Shown piece by piece: positions 52,724-63,109 of a stretch of DNA of 64,000 bases. Numbering within the stretch: the stretch's first letter is position 1; each line of letters opens with the position of its first letter. The notes below the pieces were generated by a model. It was not told the DNA's origin. It ran no database searches and saw nothing but the letters and a program-made list of their open reading frames with translations. Position numbers and translations under genes: made by a program. Location of the stretch: assembly GCF_037076525.1 (NCBI RefSeq), contig NZ_AP029018.1:1054001-1118000 (forward strand), given 5' to 3'. The DNA is from Selenomonas sp. TAMA-11512 (GTDB lineage: Bacteria > Bacillota > Negativicutes > Selenomonadales > Selenomonadaceae).

Positions 52724-52751
52724 TTGAACAAAGTACGTTGAAGATTATACA
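52724..52751 (+). promoter_or_regulatory. candidate promoter of pckA
   Basis: TTGAAC (52724-52729), 16 bases, TATACA (52746-52751). The region 52586-52850 is AT-rich. Besides this it shows a small CTGGT/ACCAG hairpin just before the RBS and no gene. Confidence 0.4.
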
Positions 52752-52850
52752 ACGATATGAGTGGTCTATTGCAAATTTATGTAAAATTTGGATTTGTATG
52801 TAGACAGGGCTGATTTCTGGTCCAGACAACCAGGGAAATGAGGTAGTTTT

Positions 52851-54461
52851 ATGGCAAAAGTCGATTTAACGCAATACGGTATTACGGGTACGACTGAGAT
52901 TGTCCACAATCCTTCCTATGAGCTTCTTTATCAGGAAGAGATGAAGGAAGGGCTTCAAGGCTTCGAGAAGGGTCAGCTCACCGAGCTTGACGCGGTCAAC
53001 GTCAAGACGGGTATCTTCACAGGTCGTTCGCCTAAGGATAAATATATCGTCATGGATAAAAATTCCTACAACACGGTCTGGTGGACGACGCCGGAGTATC
53101 CGAACGATAACCATCCTGTCTTTGAGAACGAATGGCGTCAGGTAAAGGATATTGCCATTAAAGAGCTTTGCAATAAGCGTCTTTTCGTTGTTGACGCCTT
53201 CTGCGGTGCAAACCATGATACGCGCATGGCTGTCCGCTTCATCGTTGAGGTCGCATGGCAGGCGCATTTTGTCACGAATATGTTCATCCGTCCGACCGCT
53301 GAGGAGCTGGAGAACTTCGAGCCTCAGTTCGTCGTCTACAATGCATCCAAGGCAAAGGTCGAGAACTACAAGGAACTCGGTCTGCATTCGGAAACGGCTG
53401 TCATGTTCAACATCACGAGCCGTGAGCAGGTCATCGTCAACACATGGTATGGCGGCGAGATGAAGAAGGGCATGTTCTCCATGATGAACTTCTATCTCCC
53501 GCTCCGCGGCATCGCTTCCATGCACTGCTCGGCGAATACGGATCTCGATGGGAAGGGCACGGCGATCTTCTTTGGGCTCTCCGGCACGGGCAAGACGACG
53601 CTCTCCACGGATCCGAAGCGTCTCCTCATCGGTGATGACGAGCACGGCTGGGATGACAAGGGCGTCTTCAACTTCGAGGGCGGCTGCTACGCAAAGGTCA
53701 TCAACCTGGATCCGGAGGCAGAGCCGGATATCTACGCCGCGATTAAGCGCAACGCGCTTCTCGAAAATGTCACGGTTGATGACAATGGCAAGATTGACTT
53801 CGCGGATAAGTCCATCACGGAGAATACGCGCGTATCGTATCCGATCGATCACATTGAGAAGATCGTTCGTCCGGTTTCCTCCGCTCCGGCAGCAAAGAAT
53901 GTCATCTTCCTGTCGGCAGATGCGTTCGGTGTCCTGCCGCCGGTTTCCATCCTGACACCGGCGCAGACGAAGTACTACTTCCTCTCCGGCTTTACGGCGA
54001 AGCTCGCGGGTACGGAGCGCGGCATCACGGAGCCTACACCGACGTTCTCCGCCTGCTTCGGTCAGGCGTTCCTTGAGCTGCCTCCCGCGAAGTACGCAGA
54101 GGAGCTCGTCAAGCGCATGGAGCATTTCGGCGCACGCGCTTTCCTTGTCAACACCGGCTGGAACGGTACGGGCAAGCGCATTTCCATCAAGGATACGCGC
54201 GGCATCATCGACGCGATTCTTGACGGCTCCATTCTCAAGGCGGATACAAAGCGTCTTCCATACTTCAACTTTGAGGTACCTACGTCTCTCCCGGGTGTCG
54301 ATCCCGCGATTCTCGATCCTCGCGACACCTACAAGCACCCCGGTGACTGGGAGGTCAAGGCAAAGGATCTTGCGTCCCGCTTCATCAAGAACTTCAAGAA
54401 GTACGAAAGCGACGAGGCAGCGAAAGCGCTCGTTGAGGCAGGCCCGACGGAAAACCGCTGA
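52851..54461 (+). CDS. pckA: phosphoenolpyruvate carboxykinase (ATP)
   Basis: A 536-residue enzyme interconverting oxaloacetate and PEP with ATP. In fermentative succinate/propionate producers such as Selenomonas it can run in the carboxylating direction. The N-terminal substrate domain has [23 protein letters not shown]. The nucleotide domain has the kinase loop GLSGTGKTT (residues 242-250), [24 protein letters not shown] with metal ligands, and the tail [17 protein letters not shown]. Start ATG 52851 follows GAGGTAG. It appears monocistronic. Confidence 0.98.
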   Translation: MAKVDLTQYGITGTTEIVHNPSYELLYQEEMKEGLQGFEKGQLTELDAVNVKTGIFTGRSPKDKYIVMDKNSYNTVWWTTPEYPNDNHPVFENEWRQVKDIAIKELCNKRLFVVDAFCGANHDTRMAVRFIVEVAWQAHFVTNMFIRPTAEELENFEPQFVVYNASKAKVENYKELGLHSETAVMFNITSREQVIVNTWYGGEMKKGMFSMMNFYLPLRGIASMHCSANTDLDGKGTAIFFGLSGTGKTTLSTDPKRLLIGDDEHGWDDKGVFNFEGGCYAKVINLDPEAEPDIYAAIKRNALLENVTVDDNGKIDFADKSITENTRVSYPIDHIEKIVRPVSSAPAAKNVIFLSADAFGVLPPVSILTPAQTKYYFLSGFTAKLAGTERGITEPTPTFSACFGQAFLELPPAKYAEELVKRMEHFGARAFLVNTGWNGTGKRISIKDTRGIIDAILDGSILKADTKRLPYFNFEVPTSLPGVDPAILDPRDTYKHPGDWEVKAKDLASRFIKNFKKYESDEAAKALVEAGPTENR

Positions 54462-54486
54462 GGCTTTGCGCGCAAACATAGGAGAA

Positions 54487-54520
54487 GGCAGCACACGAGC
54501 AGGTGTGCTGTCTTTTCTTA
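54487..54520 (+). terminator. terminator after pckA
   Basis: GGCAGCACAC pairs with GTGTGCTGTC, six-base loop, followed by TTTTCTTA. Confidence 0.87.
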
Positions 54521-54532
54521 TGAGGTTTTATT

Positions 54533-54560
54533 TTGCTAAGAACAAGTTATATGCTATAAT
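54533..54560 (+). promoter_or_regulatory. promoter of gatCAB
   Basis: TTGCTA (54533-54538), 16 bases, TATAAT (54555-54560) with an upstream TG (TGCTATAAT). Confidence 0.72.
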
Positions 54561-54604
54561 GAATATCGTCTGTACATGGAACAAGAGTAGAGGAATGGTG
54601 AAAC

Positions 54605-54895
54605 ATGAAAGTCACAGCAGAAGATTTGGCACGCGTTGCCGTCTTATCTCGCTTGGCCATTGATCCGGCCGAGGAAGAAAGCTATCTCAAGGAACTCGAT
54701 TCCTTTTTGAATTATGTAGACAATCTCAATCGCATTGACACGGACGATATTGAGCCGACAACGTACCCCCTGCCGATCTCGAACGTTTTCCGCGCCGATG
54801 AGGTCAAGGCCTCGCTTGCCAGAGATGCGGCACTCGCCAATGCGCCTTATGAGGAAGACGGATACTTCAAGGTGCCGAAGGTTTTGGAAGGTTGA
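54605..54895 (+). CDS. gatC: Asp/Glu-tRNA amidotransferase subunit C
   Basis: A 96-residue clamp that holds GatA and GatB together. [55 protein letters not shown] is the GatC pattern, and the tail [12 protein letters not shown] is conserved. It starts the gatCAB operon, which supplies Gln-tRNA and/or Asn-tRNA by amidating mischarged tRNAs. Confidence 0.95.
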   Translation: MKVTAEDLARVAVLSRLAIDPAEEESYLKELDSFLNYVDNLNRIDTDDIEPTTYPLPISNVFRADEVKASLARDAALANAPYEEDGYFKVPKVLEG

Positions 54896-54911
54896 GAGGG
54901 GAGAAGTCATC

Positions 54912-56378
54912 TTGCGGCTATACGAAAAGACAGCACATGAACTGCATGCGCTCTTAGAGAAGAAAGAGATTACCGCGTCGGAGCTCACAGCGGATGTTCT
55001 TGCGCGCCTTGAAGAAACGGAAAAGGACGTCGAGGCATACCTGACGGTTGCCGCCGAGGAGGCAAGAGCGGCTGCCAAGCAGGTGGATGAAAGGATTGCG
55101 CGCGGGGAGGCGATCGCGTTTTTGGAGGGAATCCCCGGAGCGATCAAGGATAATATCTGCACGAAGGGCTTGAAGACGACGTGTGCTTCAAAAATCCTGG
55201 AAGAATTTGTCCCGCCGTACAACGCGACGGTCATGGATAAGCTTCAAGGGGAGAATCCTGTTATCTTGGGAAAAGTGAATCTGGATGAGTTTGCCATGGG
55301 CGGCTCGACGGAAAACTCGGGCATCCACCCGACGCGTAATCCGTGGAATAGGGACTATGTCCCGGGCGGCAGCTCCGGCGGCAGCGCCGCAGCGGTTGCG
55401 GCGGGTTCCGCTATTTGGGCGCTCGGCTCCGATACGGGCGGCTCCATTCGTCAGCCGGCATCCTTCTGCGGTGTCGTAGGCATAAAGCCGACTTACGGCA
55501 GAGTTTCGCGCTACGGGCTCGTCGCCTATGCGTCCTCGCTCGACCAGATCGGTCCTGTTGCTCGTGATGTGGAGGACGCGGCTCGCCTGCTGCAGGTTAT
55601 CGCGGGACATGACGAGATGGACTCCACGTCTTCAAAAGCGCCGGTTCCCGATTATAGCGAAGCCTTGCAGCAGGATATCAAAGGGCTGAAGATCGGTATT
55701 CCCAAGGAATACTTTGTCAACGGGATGGACAGAGAGGTGGAAGCTTCTGTCCGCGCGGCGATGGATACGTATAAGTCCCTCGGGGCGGAGGTCGTCGAAA
55801 TCCGGCTTCCGCATACGGAATACGCCATTTCAACGTATTACTTGATTGCTTCCGCCGAAGCCGCGACAAATCTGCAGCGCTATGACGGCGTCAGTTACGG
55901 TGCGCGCGTGGAGGGCGAAGATCTGGTCGATATGATGACGAAGACGCGCAGTCAGAAATTCGGCAAGGAAGTACAGCGCCGCATCATGATGGGGAACTAC
56001 GCGCTCTCCGCCGGGTACTATGACGCCTACTATCTCAAGGCGCTCAAGGTGCGTACGCTCATTCAGAAAGACTTTACCGACGCGTTTGAGAAGGTGGATG
56101 TCATCGCTGCTCCGATTGCGCCGACACCGGCGTTCAAAATCGGAGAGCTCGCAAGCGACCCCTTGAAGATGTACCTGCAGGATGTATTCACGGTTCCGCT
56201 GAACCTTTCCGGTCTTCCGGGCATTGCCGTACCTTGCGGCAAGAGCGCAAGCGGTCTGCCGATCGGTTTCCAGCTGATCGGCAAGGCTCTCGATGAGGCG
56301 TCCATTATCAAGGCCGCGTATGCATACGAGCAGAGCGGCGCATATGTGAATACTATGCCGGGAGGTGCAGGCGAATGA
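54912..56378 (+). CDS. gatA: Asp/Glu-tRNA amidotransferase subunit A
   Basis: A 488-residue amidase that releases ammonia from glutamine. The Ser-cisSer-Lys triad is K79 (PGAIKDNI), S154 (GGSSGGS) and S178 ([10 protein letters not shown]), the same numbering as in characterised GatA proteins. That supports TTG 54912, which is preceded by GAGGGGAG, as the start. The frame is open upstream inside gatC, without a good RBS. The stop overlaps gatB by four bases. Confidence 0.97.
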   Translation: MRLYEKTAHELHALLEKKEITASELTADVLARLEETEKDVEAYLTVAAEEARAAAKQVDERIARGEAIAFLEGIPGAIKDNICTKGLKTTCASKILEEFVPPYNATVMDKLQGENPVILGKVNLDEFAMGGSTENSGIHPTRNPWNRDYVPGGSSGGSAAAVAAGSAIWALGSDTGGSIRQPASFCGVVGIKPTYGRVSRYGLVAYASSLDQIGPVARDVEDAARLLQVIAGHDEMDSTSSKAPVPDYSEALQQDIKGLKIGIPKEYFVNGMDREVEASVRAAMDTYKSLGAEVVEIRLPHTEYAISTYYLIASAEAATNLQRYDGVSYGARVEGEDLVDMMTKTRSQKFGKEVQRRIMMGNYALSAGYYDAYYLKALKVRTLIQKDFTDAFEKVDVIAAPIAPTPAFKIGELASDPLKMYLQDVFTVPLNLSGLPGIAVPCGKSASGLPIGFQLIGKALDEASIIKAAYAYEQSGAYVNTMPGGAGE

Positions 56379-57814
56379 AGTACGAAGCCGTTATCGGACT
56401 GGAGATACACTGCGAACTGAAGACGAATACCAAGATTTTCTGCGGCTGCACCACCGGCTTCGGCGCCGAGCAAAACACACAGGTCTGCCCGGTCTGCCTC
56501 GGCATGCCCGGCGTGCTGCCGACCATTAACCGTCGAGTTGTCGAATTTGCCATTAAGGCGGGACTTGCGACGAATTGTGAAATCAATCCGTACAGCAAGT
56601 TTGACCGTAAAAACTACTACTATCCGGATCTTCCGAAGAACTGGCAAACATCTCAGTATGATCTCCCGATTGCGGAGCACGGCTGGGTTGATATCGATGT
56701 TCAGGGCAAGAAAAAGCGTGTTCGTCTGACGCGCATTCACATGGAAGAGGACGCGGGCAAGCTCGTCCATTCCGGCAATACGATCAAGGATTCGGCATCC
56801 TCCAACGTAGACTACAACCGTACGGGCGTGCCGCTTCTGGAGATCGTCTCCGAACCGGATATGTCCTCGGCGGAAGAGGCGCGCATCTATATGGAAAAGA
56901 TCAAGGCCATCATGGAATACATCGATGTGTCGAACTGCCGTATGGAAGAGGGAAACCTCCGCGCCGATATCAATGTCTCTCTCCGCCCTGCAGGAACAAC
57001 GGAGCTCGGCACGCGCACGGAGATGAAAAACATCAACTCGTTCAAGGCGCTTGAAGACGCCATTGAATATGAAATTGAGCGTCAGACGGACGTTCTTGAA
57101 GACGGCGGAACGATCGTGCAGGAGACGCGTACGTGGGATCCGGAGCGAGGGATCACGCTGTCCATGCGCAGCAAGGAAGACGCGCATGACTATCGCTATA
57201 TGCCGGAGCCTGATCTGCCGCCTATCCGGACAAGTCCCGAGGAGATCGAGACGTTTCGGAAAACACTTCCGGAGCTGCCGGATGTGCGTCAGGCGCGCTA
57301 TGCAGACGAGTACGGTCTTTCGGATTACGATGCGGGCATTCTTACGAGTTCGCGCGCCATGGCGGAATACTTTGAGGAGATGCTTGCTGCGGGCGTGGAT
57401 GCCAAGGCCGCAGCCAACTGGATCATGGGCGATCTTGCCAAGAACCTCAACGCGGCGGGCAAGACGATTGAAGAGTCTCCCGTTGAGCCCGTGCGTCTTG
57501 CCAAGATGATCGCTCTCATCGATAAGGGAACCATCTCTTCCAAGATAGCGAAGCAGGTCTTCGAAGAGATGTGGAAGAATCCGACCGATCCGGAGAGCAT
57601 TGTCGAGGCGAAGGGGCTTGTGCAGATTACGGATACAAGCGCGATCGAGGCCATCGTCGATGAGGTAATCGCCAATCATCCGAAGCCGGTTGAAGACTAC
57701 AGGAGCGGCAATAAGAAGGCGCTCGGCGCTCTCGTCGGGCAGGTTATGAAGGCTTCCAAAGGCAAGGCGAATCCGCAGATGGTCAATCAGCTTTTGGAGC
57801 AGAAATTGAGTTAA
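56375..57814 (+). CDS. gatB: Asp/Glu-tRNA amidotransferase subunit B
   Basis: A 479-residue kinase/tRNA-binding subunit that activates the acyl group and binds tRNA. The N-terminal cradle has [22 protein letters not shown], and [19 protein letters not shown] supplies zinc cysteines. [13 protein letters not shown] and the [18 protein letters not shown] motif are intact, and the C-terminal YqeY tail ([30 protein letters not shown]) is present. The ATGA overlap with gatA implies coupled translation. Confidence 0.97.
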   Translation: MKYEAVIGLEIHCELKTNTKIFCGCTTGFGAEQNTQVCPVCLGMPGVLPTINRRVVEFAIKAGLATNCEINPYSKFDRKNYYYPDLPKNWQTSQYDLPIAEHGWVDIDVQGKKKRVRLTRIHMEEDAGKLVHSGNTIKDSASSNVDYNRTGVPLLEIVSEPDMSSAEEARIYMEKIKAIMEYIDVSNCRMEEGNLRADINVSLRPAGTTELGTRTEMKNINSFKALEDAIEYEIERQTDVLEDGGTIVQETRTWDPERGITLSMRSKEDAHDYRYMPEPDLPPIRTSPEEIETFRKTLPELPDVRQARYADEYGLSDYDAGILTSSRAMAEYFEEMLAAGVDAKAAANWIMGDLAKNLNAAGKTIEESPVEPVRLAKMIALIDKGTISSKIAKQVFEEMWKNPTDPESIVEAKGLVQITDTSAIEAIVDEVIANHPKPVEDYRSGNKKALGALVGQVMKASKGKANPQMVNQLLEQKLS

Positions 57815-57836
57815 GGAAACCTTAAGGAGAGATACG

Positions 57837-58118
57837 ATGAAGAAAATCACCATGATACACATGGAAGGATGCCCATATTGCCAAAATGCGTTTCGGGCGA
57901 TCGATGAGCTGAAGAGCGAGATGCCTGTCTATGGCGATCTGGTCATCGAAACCATCAATGAGACAAAGACACCGGAACTGACAAAGCCATATGCAGGGGC
58001 GTATTACTACGTGCCGAGCATCTTTGTCGACGGGCAAAAGGCATATGAGGCGCAGCCGGGGCAGGGATATGAAGAAATCAAGGCGCATGTCAAAGAAGCC
58101 TTTGAAGCTGCGCGCTGA
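57837..58118 (+). CDS. glutaredoxin-like thioredoxin-fold protein
   Basis: A 93-residue protein with thioredoxin fold. The redox motif CPYC appears in IHMEGCPYCQNAFRAIDEL, and the cis-proline stretch YYYVPSIFVDGQKAYE follows. It probably reduces disulfides or mixed disulfides in the cytoplasm. The partner is unknown. ATG 57837 follows AAGGAGAG, 22 bases after gatB, so it may be transcribed with it. The hairpin after it overlaps the mutS2 upstream region. Confidence 0.88.
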   Translation: MKKITMIHMEGCPYCQNAFRAIDELKSEMPVYGDLVIETINETKTPELTKPYAGAYYYVPSIFVDGQKAYEAQPGQGYEEIKAHVKEAFEAAR

Positions 58119-58133
58119 ACAGTCATTGAGAAG

Positions 58134-58168
58134 AAGGGGCGGTCGAAGTATTTTTGACGCCCCTTTTC
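58134..58168 (+). terminator. terminator before mutS2
   Basis: AAGGGGC-G-GTC pairs with GAC-GCCCCTT (one bulge), followed by TTTTC. It ends about 16 bases before the mutS2 start. Confidence 0.7.
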
Positions 58169-58183
58169 TGTATGGGAGCAATC

Positions 58184-60559
58184 ATGGAGCAAGAAACAAG
58201 AAATATACTGGCCTATGACAAGATATGCGAGATGCTTGAGCGCCATGCAGGCTCCATTCTCGGAAAAGAAAAGGCGCGTGCAATGGAGCCGGAAACAACG
58301 CTTTCCGAGGCGCTCCGGCGCCTTGATGAAACCGATGAAGCAATCCGTATTGTGGGGGTTCAATCGCCCCCCTTTGGAGGCATCTTCGATCTGCGGCCGA
58401 CCATTCATCGGGCGCAGCTGGGGGCGGTCATTGAACTTGGCGAGTTTGCAGATGTGCTTTCGACCATGCGGGCCATGCGAAGCGTTAAGCGCTATTTCAA
58501 GGAGCTGGAGATCGAAGCTCCGATTTTGAAAAGTCGGGCAATACGCATAGAGATTCTGGGAGAATTTGAGCGAAGCCTCTCGGAGACTATTGATGAACGA
58601 GGCATGATGGCGGATACGGCAAGTGTTGAGCTTTCGCGCATTCGTCGAGACCTCAGAAACCTGCAGGGACGCATCAAAGAGCGCATGAACAGCATTCTCC
58701 ATAACGCGCAGTATCAAAAATTCTTTCAGGATGCCATTATTACCATTCGAGACGCCCGCTATGTCATTCCGGTCAAACAGGAATATCGCCATGCTTTCCC
58801 GGGCATCGTGCACGATCAGTCCGCGACCGGCGCCACGTTGTACATTGAGCCGATGCCGCTTGTGGAAGACAACAACAAGGTGCGGGAGCTTGAAGCGGCG
58901 GAGCGAAACGAAGCGGAGCGCATACTGCGGAGGCTTTCGGATACCTTGCGAAAAGTGAAAGAGCCGATGACGGAGAACACGGAAATTCTCGCCGGGCTGG
59001 ATTTCGTCTTTGCAAAAGCCCGCATGGCAAATGATATGCGGGCTGTAAGACCGGTGCTCAATGATACGGGCAGGACGAGCATCCAGGCGGCGCGGCATCC
59101 GCTGCTCGATCCGGAGACGGTCGTCCCGATTGATATCACACTCGGCGAATCCTATCGCATGCTGCTCATCACGGGGCCCAATACGGGAGGCAAGACGGTC
59201 AGCTTGAAGACGCTGGGCCTCCTTGCGATGATGGCGCAATCCGGCTGCTATGTTCCGACTGCGGCAAGTGCGGAAATGGCTGTCTATCCGCATATATACG
59301 CCGTAATCGGTGACGAACAGAGCATGGAGCAGAGCCTATCCACGTTTTCAGGCCATATGAAGCATATCGTTGAACTCCTGGGAAAAGCGGAGCGGCAGGA
59401 TCTGCTGCTCTTTGATGAAATCGGCTCGGGTACAGACCCGGAAGAAGGGGCTGCGCTTGCCATGGCGATTCTGGAGGAACTTCTTGAAATCGGCGTGTCC
59501 GCGGCTGCCACAACGCATTACTCCGACCTCAAGACGTTTGCCTACACGACCGAGGGCGTGGAAAATGCAAGCGTTGAGTTTGACGTGGAGACGCTGCGCC
59601 CGACGTATCGGCTCCTTATAGGAACCCCCGGCGCCAGCAATGCCTTTGCCATCAGTCGGCGGCTCGGACTTTCCGAGGGGATTCTGCAGCGCGCGGAAGC
59701 GCATCTGAAGGAAGAGCATGCCCGTTTTGAAGATGTCGTGAATCAATTGGATCGTGAGCGCCGTTTCTATGAAGAGCGGAGCAGCGATATCGAAGAAACG
59801 CGGCAGCGCATCGAGAAGCTGGAAGCAAAGCTTGTCGCAGAGCGCGACGGTCTCGCGAAGCGAAAGGAAGAAACGCTGCGCAAAGCGCGCCAGGAAGGCG
59901 CCTCACTTGTACGAAAAGCAAGACGTGAAGCGGAAGAGCTCATCAAAGAGCTCAAGGAACAGTTTAACGACCAGGGCATCGCGAAGCGGCAAAAGGCGAT
60001 GGAAGAGGCGAGACGCAAGCTGAAAGAACGCGATGAAGACCTGCAGCCGGGGCTTGTCGCGGGGAAAACGTATAAGAAACCGGTCAATCTCGAGGAAATC
60101 AAGCCGGGAGACATCGTCTACGTGCGAAGGCTCGATCAGAAGGCCACCGTCACAGCTGTACAGGGGAAAGAGCTTGAGCTTAGTCTCGGAACACTCAAAA
60201 TGATGATGAAGGCAAAAGAATGTCGATTTGTTGAGCATGCAAAACCGGAACATTCTGCCGCGCGTAATGTCTCGGAAAAAAGAGGAACAGCCAATGCGCT
60301 TGCAAAGACGGCAAATGCGCATCCGGAAATCGATCTGCGCGGCATGATGGTTGATGAGGCGGAAGAAGCCCTGGATAAATACATCGACGATGCTCTGCTG
60401 GCGGGTCTGTCGAGTGTGCGCGTCATCCATGGACTGGGGACGGGGGCTCTCCGTAAAGGCGTGCAGGAATACCTGAAAAAGCATAAAAATGTTGTGCGTT
60501 TTCAGTACGCGGCACAAAATGAGGGCGGTCTCGGAGCAACAAATGTGGAGCTGCTTTGA
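58184..60559 (+). CDS. mutS2: endonuclease MutS2
   Basis: A 791-residue ATPase/nuclease linked to suppression of recombination and, in Firmicutes, rescue of stalled ribosomes. The helical core has LEAAERNEAERILRRL. The ATPase has Walker A GPNTGGKT (331-338), Walker B LLLFDEIGSGTDPEEGAALA and ATTHYSDLK. A long coiled coil (about 520-620) and KOW-like linker precede the C-terminal Smr domain (EIDLRGMMVDEAEEALDKYIDDALLAG, VIHGLGTGALRKGVQEYLKKH). ATG 58184 was selected for the family N-terminus (RNILAYDKICEML); earlier codons in the same frame lie inside the preceding terminator. Confidence 0.96.
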   Translation: MEQETRNILAYDKICEMLERHAGSILGKEKARAMEPETTLSEALRRLDETDEAIRIVGVQSPPFGGIFDLRPTIHRAQLGAVIELGEFADVLSTMRAMRSVKRYFKELEIEAPILKSRAIRIEILGEFERSLSETIDERGMMADTASVELSRIRRDLRNLQGRIKERMNSILHNAQYQKFFQDAIITIRDARYVIPVKQEYRHAFPGIVHDQSATGATLYIEPMPLVEDNNKVRELEAAERNEAERILRRLSDTLRKVKEPMTENTEILAGLDFVFAKARMANDMRAVRPVLNDTGRTSIQAARHPLLDPETVVPIDITLGESYRMLLITGPNTGGKTVSLKTLGLLAMMAQSGCYVPTAASAEMAVYPHIYAVIGDEQSMEQSLSTFSGHMKHIVELLGKAERQDLLLFDEIGSGTDPEEGAALAMAILEELLEIGVSAAATTHYSDLKTFAYTTEGVENASVEFDVETLRPTYRLLIGTPGASNAFAISRRLGLSEGILQRAEAHLKEEHARFEDVVNQLDRERRFYEERSSDIEETRQRIEKLEAKLVAERDGLAKRKEETLRKARQEGASLVRKARREAEELIKELKEQFNDQGIAKRQKAMEEARRKLKERDEDLQPGLVAGKTYKKPVNLEEIKPGDIVYVRRLDQKATVTAVQGKELELSLGTLKMMMKAKECRFVEHAKPEHSAARNVSEKRGTANALAKTANAHPEIDLRGMMVDEAEEALDKYIDDALLAGLSSVRVIHGLGTGALRKGVQEYLKKHKNVVRFQYAAQNEGGLGATNVELL

Positions 60560-60605
60560 GATATCTATGAGCACAAACAAAGGGATTGCTGCACATCATC
60601 TGATA

Positions 60606-61971
60606 TGCTCCCCCTATGAGAGACAGTAAAAAAACAAAACTGTCATCATAGGGGGATTTTGTATGCCACAAAAGCAGAAAGCAACAACAGAGGAGAAAGT
60701 AAGAATCGTCCAAGAATGCTTTGCAGGAAAGCTGGGACAGGTAGAAGCAGCCCGGTTGCTCCAAGTGAGCAGCACAACCATAGGAGAATGGATGCATCAA
60801 TACGAGGTAGAAGGAAGAACTGCTTTCCTACCGCGGGACCGTAACCGTGTCTACCCGCCGGAACGGAAGATGTAAGCTGTTCTTAGTTACCTGGCTGGAG
60901 AGGGCAGTCTGATGGATATTTGCCGAAAATATGCTGTACCCGGCGTCTAAAGGATTGGATAAAGGTGTATAATACGCATGGAGATTTTGACTCCGTAAAA
61001 CATTCCGGAGGAGGAAGCTACATGAAAAAGCACGGGCAACGACCCACGAAGAACATATAGAGATTGTCGAGGAAAGCTTGGCTTCCGGCAAGAACTATGG
61101 CGAGGTTGCCAAGAAATACAACGTCAGTTATCAGCAGGTTCGCTCTTGGACGCTTCGTTACGAAACATTAGGAGAAGCAGGCCTGGAAGACCGTCGCGGC
61201 ATCCGCAAGAAAGACCAAGTACCGCGCACAGAGCTTGAAATGGCGCAGATTAAAATAGAGAAGCTCAAGCATCAACTCTATATGGCGGAAATGGAGCGTG
61301 ACCTGCTAAAAAAATTGAACGAGCTGGAAAGGAAGGATCTCTTGGGCAAGCGAGAAATGTTCGAGCATACCGAGCCATACGGGACTGGCATAGCGAGAAA
61401 CACGATCCCATTCATGAACTCTGTAAATTGCTGCAGATGTCAAGAGCAAGCTACTACAAGTGGGCATCGGGGAAAACGAGTCGGAGAGATCGCCAAAAAA
61501 GTGGAGGAAATCCACAAGGAACGCCTGGACAAAGGGTATCGCCGTATCAACGACGACTAAAGCAAGACTACGGCATCCATGTGAATGACAAGCGCACACC
61601 CGCTCTTTCACAGCGACCGAGGATTCCAGTATACGAACAGGTCCTTCCATCACAAGATAGAAGAGGCAGGCATGACACAGAGTATATCTCGTGTGGCACA
61701 CTGTATCGAGACAATGCCAATGGAAGGTTTCTGGGGTATTTAAAGCGTGAAAATTACTATGGCAAGCGGTTTATCGACAAGCAAGATCGGATCCGCAGGA
61801 TTGATACCTATATACTTTATTACAATACCAAGCGAGTACAACGAAATCGGGGAATTCTAACGCCGATGGAGAAACATAACCTTGCTGTCGCCGCAAAAAA
61901 AAACGGCCGACAGATGAATCTGCCGACCATAAAAATCTTATATTTTTTTATTGTCCTTTTGACGGGGAGTA
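60606..61971 (+). mobile_element. degenerate IS3-type element with triple-HTH OrfA
   Basis: The ends share CTCCCC and a GGACA/TAAAAAAA-like inner pattern as an imperfect inverted repeat (left end at about 60606, right end at about 61971, both approximate). Inside are an IS3-like OrfA and the remains of OrfB, both with frameshifts. I could not identify a target duplication. It is immobile by itself. Confidence 0.65.
60663..61910 (+). pseudogene. IS3-type transposase (OrfA and OrfB), frameshifted and deleted
   Basis: OrfA begins at ATG 60663 (MPQKQKATTEEKVRIVQECFAGK) and carries HTH repeats. Frame breaks near 60870 and 61050 interrupt it, after which ASGKNYGEVAKKYNVSYQQVRSWTLRYE and the coiled AQIKIEKLKHQLYMAEMERDLLKKLNE continue. 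OrfB remains are LLQMSRASYYKWASGK, GYRRINDD and QDYGIHVNDKR. After an internal loss come LFHSDRGFQYTNRSFHHKIEEAGMTQS and YLKRENYYGKRFIDKQDR. At least four frame breaks and a missing segment between HVNDKR and FHSDRG remove part of the DDE core. The product cannot be active. Confidence 0.85.
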
Positions 61972-62074
61972 GTCTAATCAATGTGCGGCTGTCCCTTTGT
62001 CTTTGACACTGTAGTGTACGATGTTTCCGACAGGGAGACAGAAGATTAAAATTCTGAGAAAGAAAAACGCAATA

Positions 62075-62103
62075 TTGAAATTTAAATTTTAATTTTATAT
62101 CAT
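62075..62103 (+). promoter_or_regulatory. candidate promoter of the efflux operon
   Basis: TTGAAA (62075-62080), 17 bases, TATCAT (62098-62103), about 30 bases before the HlyD-like gene. The stretch 61972-62074 contains no gene. Confidence 0.45.
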
Positions 62104-62132
62104 TAGTAGTGATACAAAAGGAGGGGAACATC

Positions 62133-63107
62133 GTGAAGAAAAAAATATTCGTCTTGCTGGTAATTCTCGTCGGCTTTGCAGCAGGATATATCTATTGGCA
62201 GAACTCGTGCAAGGAGCCGGAAACGCTGACCCTACATGGCAATGTTGACCTGCGTGAGGTGACGATTGCATTCCGTGAGAGTGACCGTATCAAAGAGATT
62301 CTGGTTGAAGAGGGAGACAGAGTTAAGGCCGATGACGTGCTGGCACGACTTGAGAACCGTGAGCTGATGATAAACCTAGCCAAGGCGCGCGCTCAGGTAT
62401 CGAATGATGAAAACACCCTCCTGCGGCTTCAAAACGGCACACGGGAAGAGGAAAAGGCACAGGCGAGGGCAAAGGTCGAACAGGCAAGAGCGGCGGCAAT
62501 GGATGCCGATATGACGTATCGGCGCAATCTCGCAGTTTATCAGAGTACGGAAGGGGTGAGCCGTCAGACGGTTGATCGTGCGAAGGCGACGAGGGATGCG
62601 CGATATGCGGAGCTTCATGAAACCGAGGCGGCACTGGAGCAAGCGGAAAACGGTCCTCGTGTTGAGGATATTCGAGCAGCGGAGGCAAAGCTCGCCTATG
62701 CGAAAGGAGAGGCAGAGCGTCTAGAGTATCTATTGGGTGAGTATGAATTGCGAGCGCCTTCCGACGGCGTCATCCGATCGAGACTTCTCGAGGTCGGGGC
62801 GATGGCAGGTCCCGGTGCCCCGGTCTTTAAACTGTCTTTGGACGATAAAAAATGGGTCAGAGCCTATGTGCAGGAGAAGGATTTTTCAAAGATATACGAA
62901 GGTAAAGCAGTAATGATTTACGTGGATAGTCTTGATGAGCCTGTCCGTGGACAAATTGGATACATCTCCAATACGGCAGAGTTTACACCGAAAAATATTG
63001 AGACGGAGGAATTGCGGACAGCGCTCGTCTATGAAATTCGCATCTTCGTAAACGATGCAGAGAATGTCCTTCGGATGGGGATGCCTGTGACGGTGAAGGT
63101 GAAGTAG
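62133..63107 (+). CDS. HlyD/YbhG-like periplasmic adaptor protein
   Basis: A 324-residue membrane-fusion protein. A signal anchor (VLLVILVGFAAGYIYW) is followed by a first barrel-sandwich half (LHGNVDLREVTIAFRESDRIKEILVEEGDRVKADDVLARLE). A long coiled-coil hairpin comes next (LAKARAQVSNDENTLL to DIRAAEAKLAYAKGEAERLEYLLG), then the second half (YELRAPSDGVIRSRLLEVGAMAGPGAPVFKLSL) and a beta-barrel domain. It should link an inner-membrane ABC exporter to an outer-membrane channel. The start is GTG 62133 after GGAGGGG; ATG-like starts upstream have no RBS. The ABC gene follows at once. Confidence 0.92.
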   Translation: MKKKIFVLLVILVGFAAGYIYWQNSCKEPETLTLHGNVDLREVTIAFRESDRIKEILVEEGDRVKADDVLARLENRELMINLAKARAQVSNDENTLLRLQNGTREEEKAQARAKVEQARAAAMDADMTYRRNLAVYQSTEGVSRQTVDRAKATRDARYAELHETEAALEQAENGPRVEDIRAAEAKLAYAKGEAERLEYLLGEYELRAPSDGVIRSRLLEVGAMAGPGAPVFKLSLDDKKWVRAYVQEKDFSKIYEGKAVMIYVDSLDEPVRGQIGYISNTAEFTPKNIETEELRTALVYEIRIFVNDAENVLRMGMPVTVKVK

Positions 63108-63109
63108 CC

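Noticed and set aside
42467-52850. tRNA-based att sites around the CDI locus
   Set aside because: I searched by eye for the 3' ends of tRNA-Cys, Gly and Asp near the recombinase and found no copy.
56063-57862. 599-codon open frame opposite gatA and gatB
   Set aside because: It is fully antisense to two clear housekeeping genes, and its Arg/His/Leu-rich translation resembles no protein.
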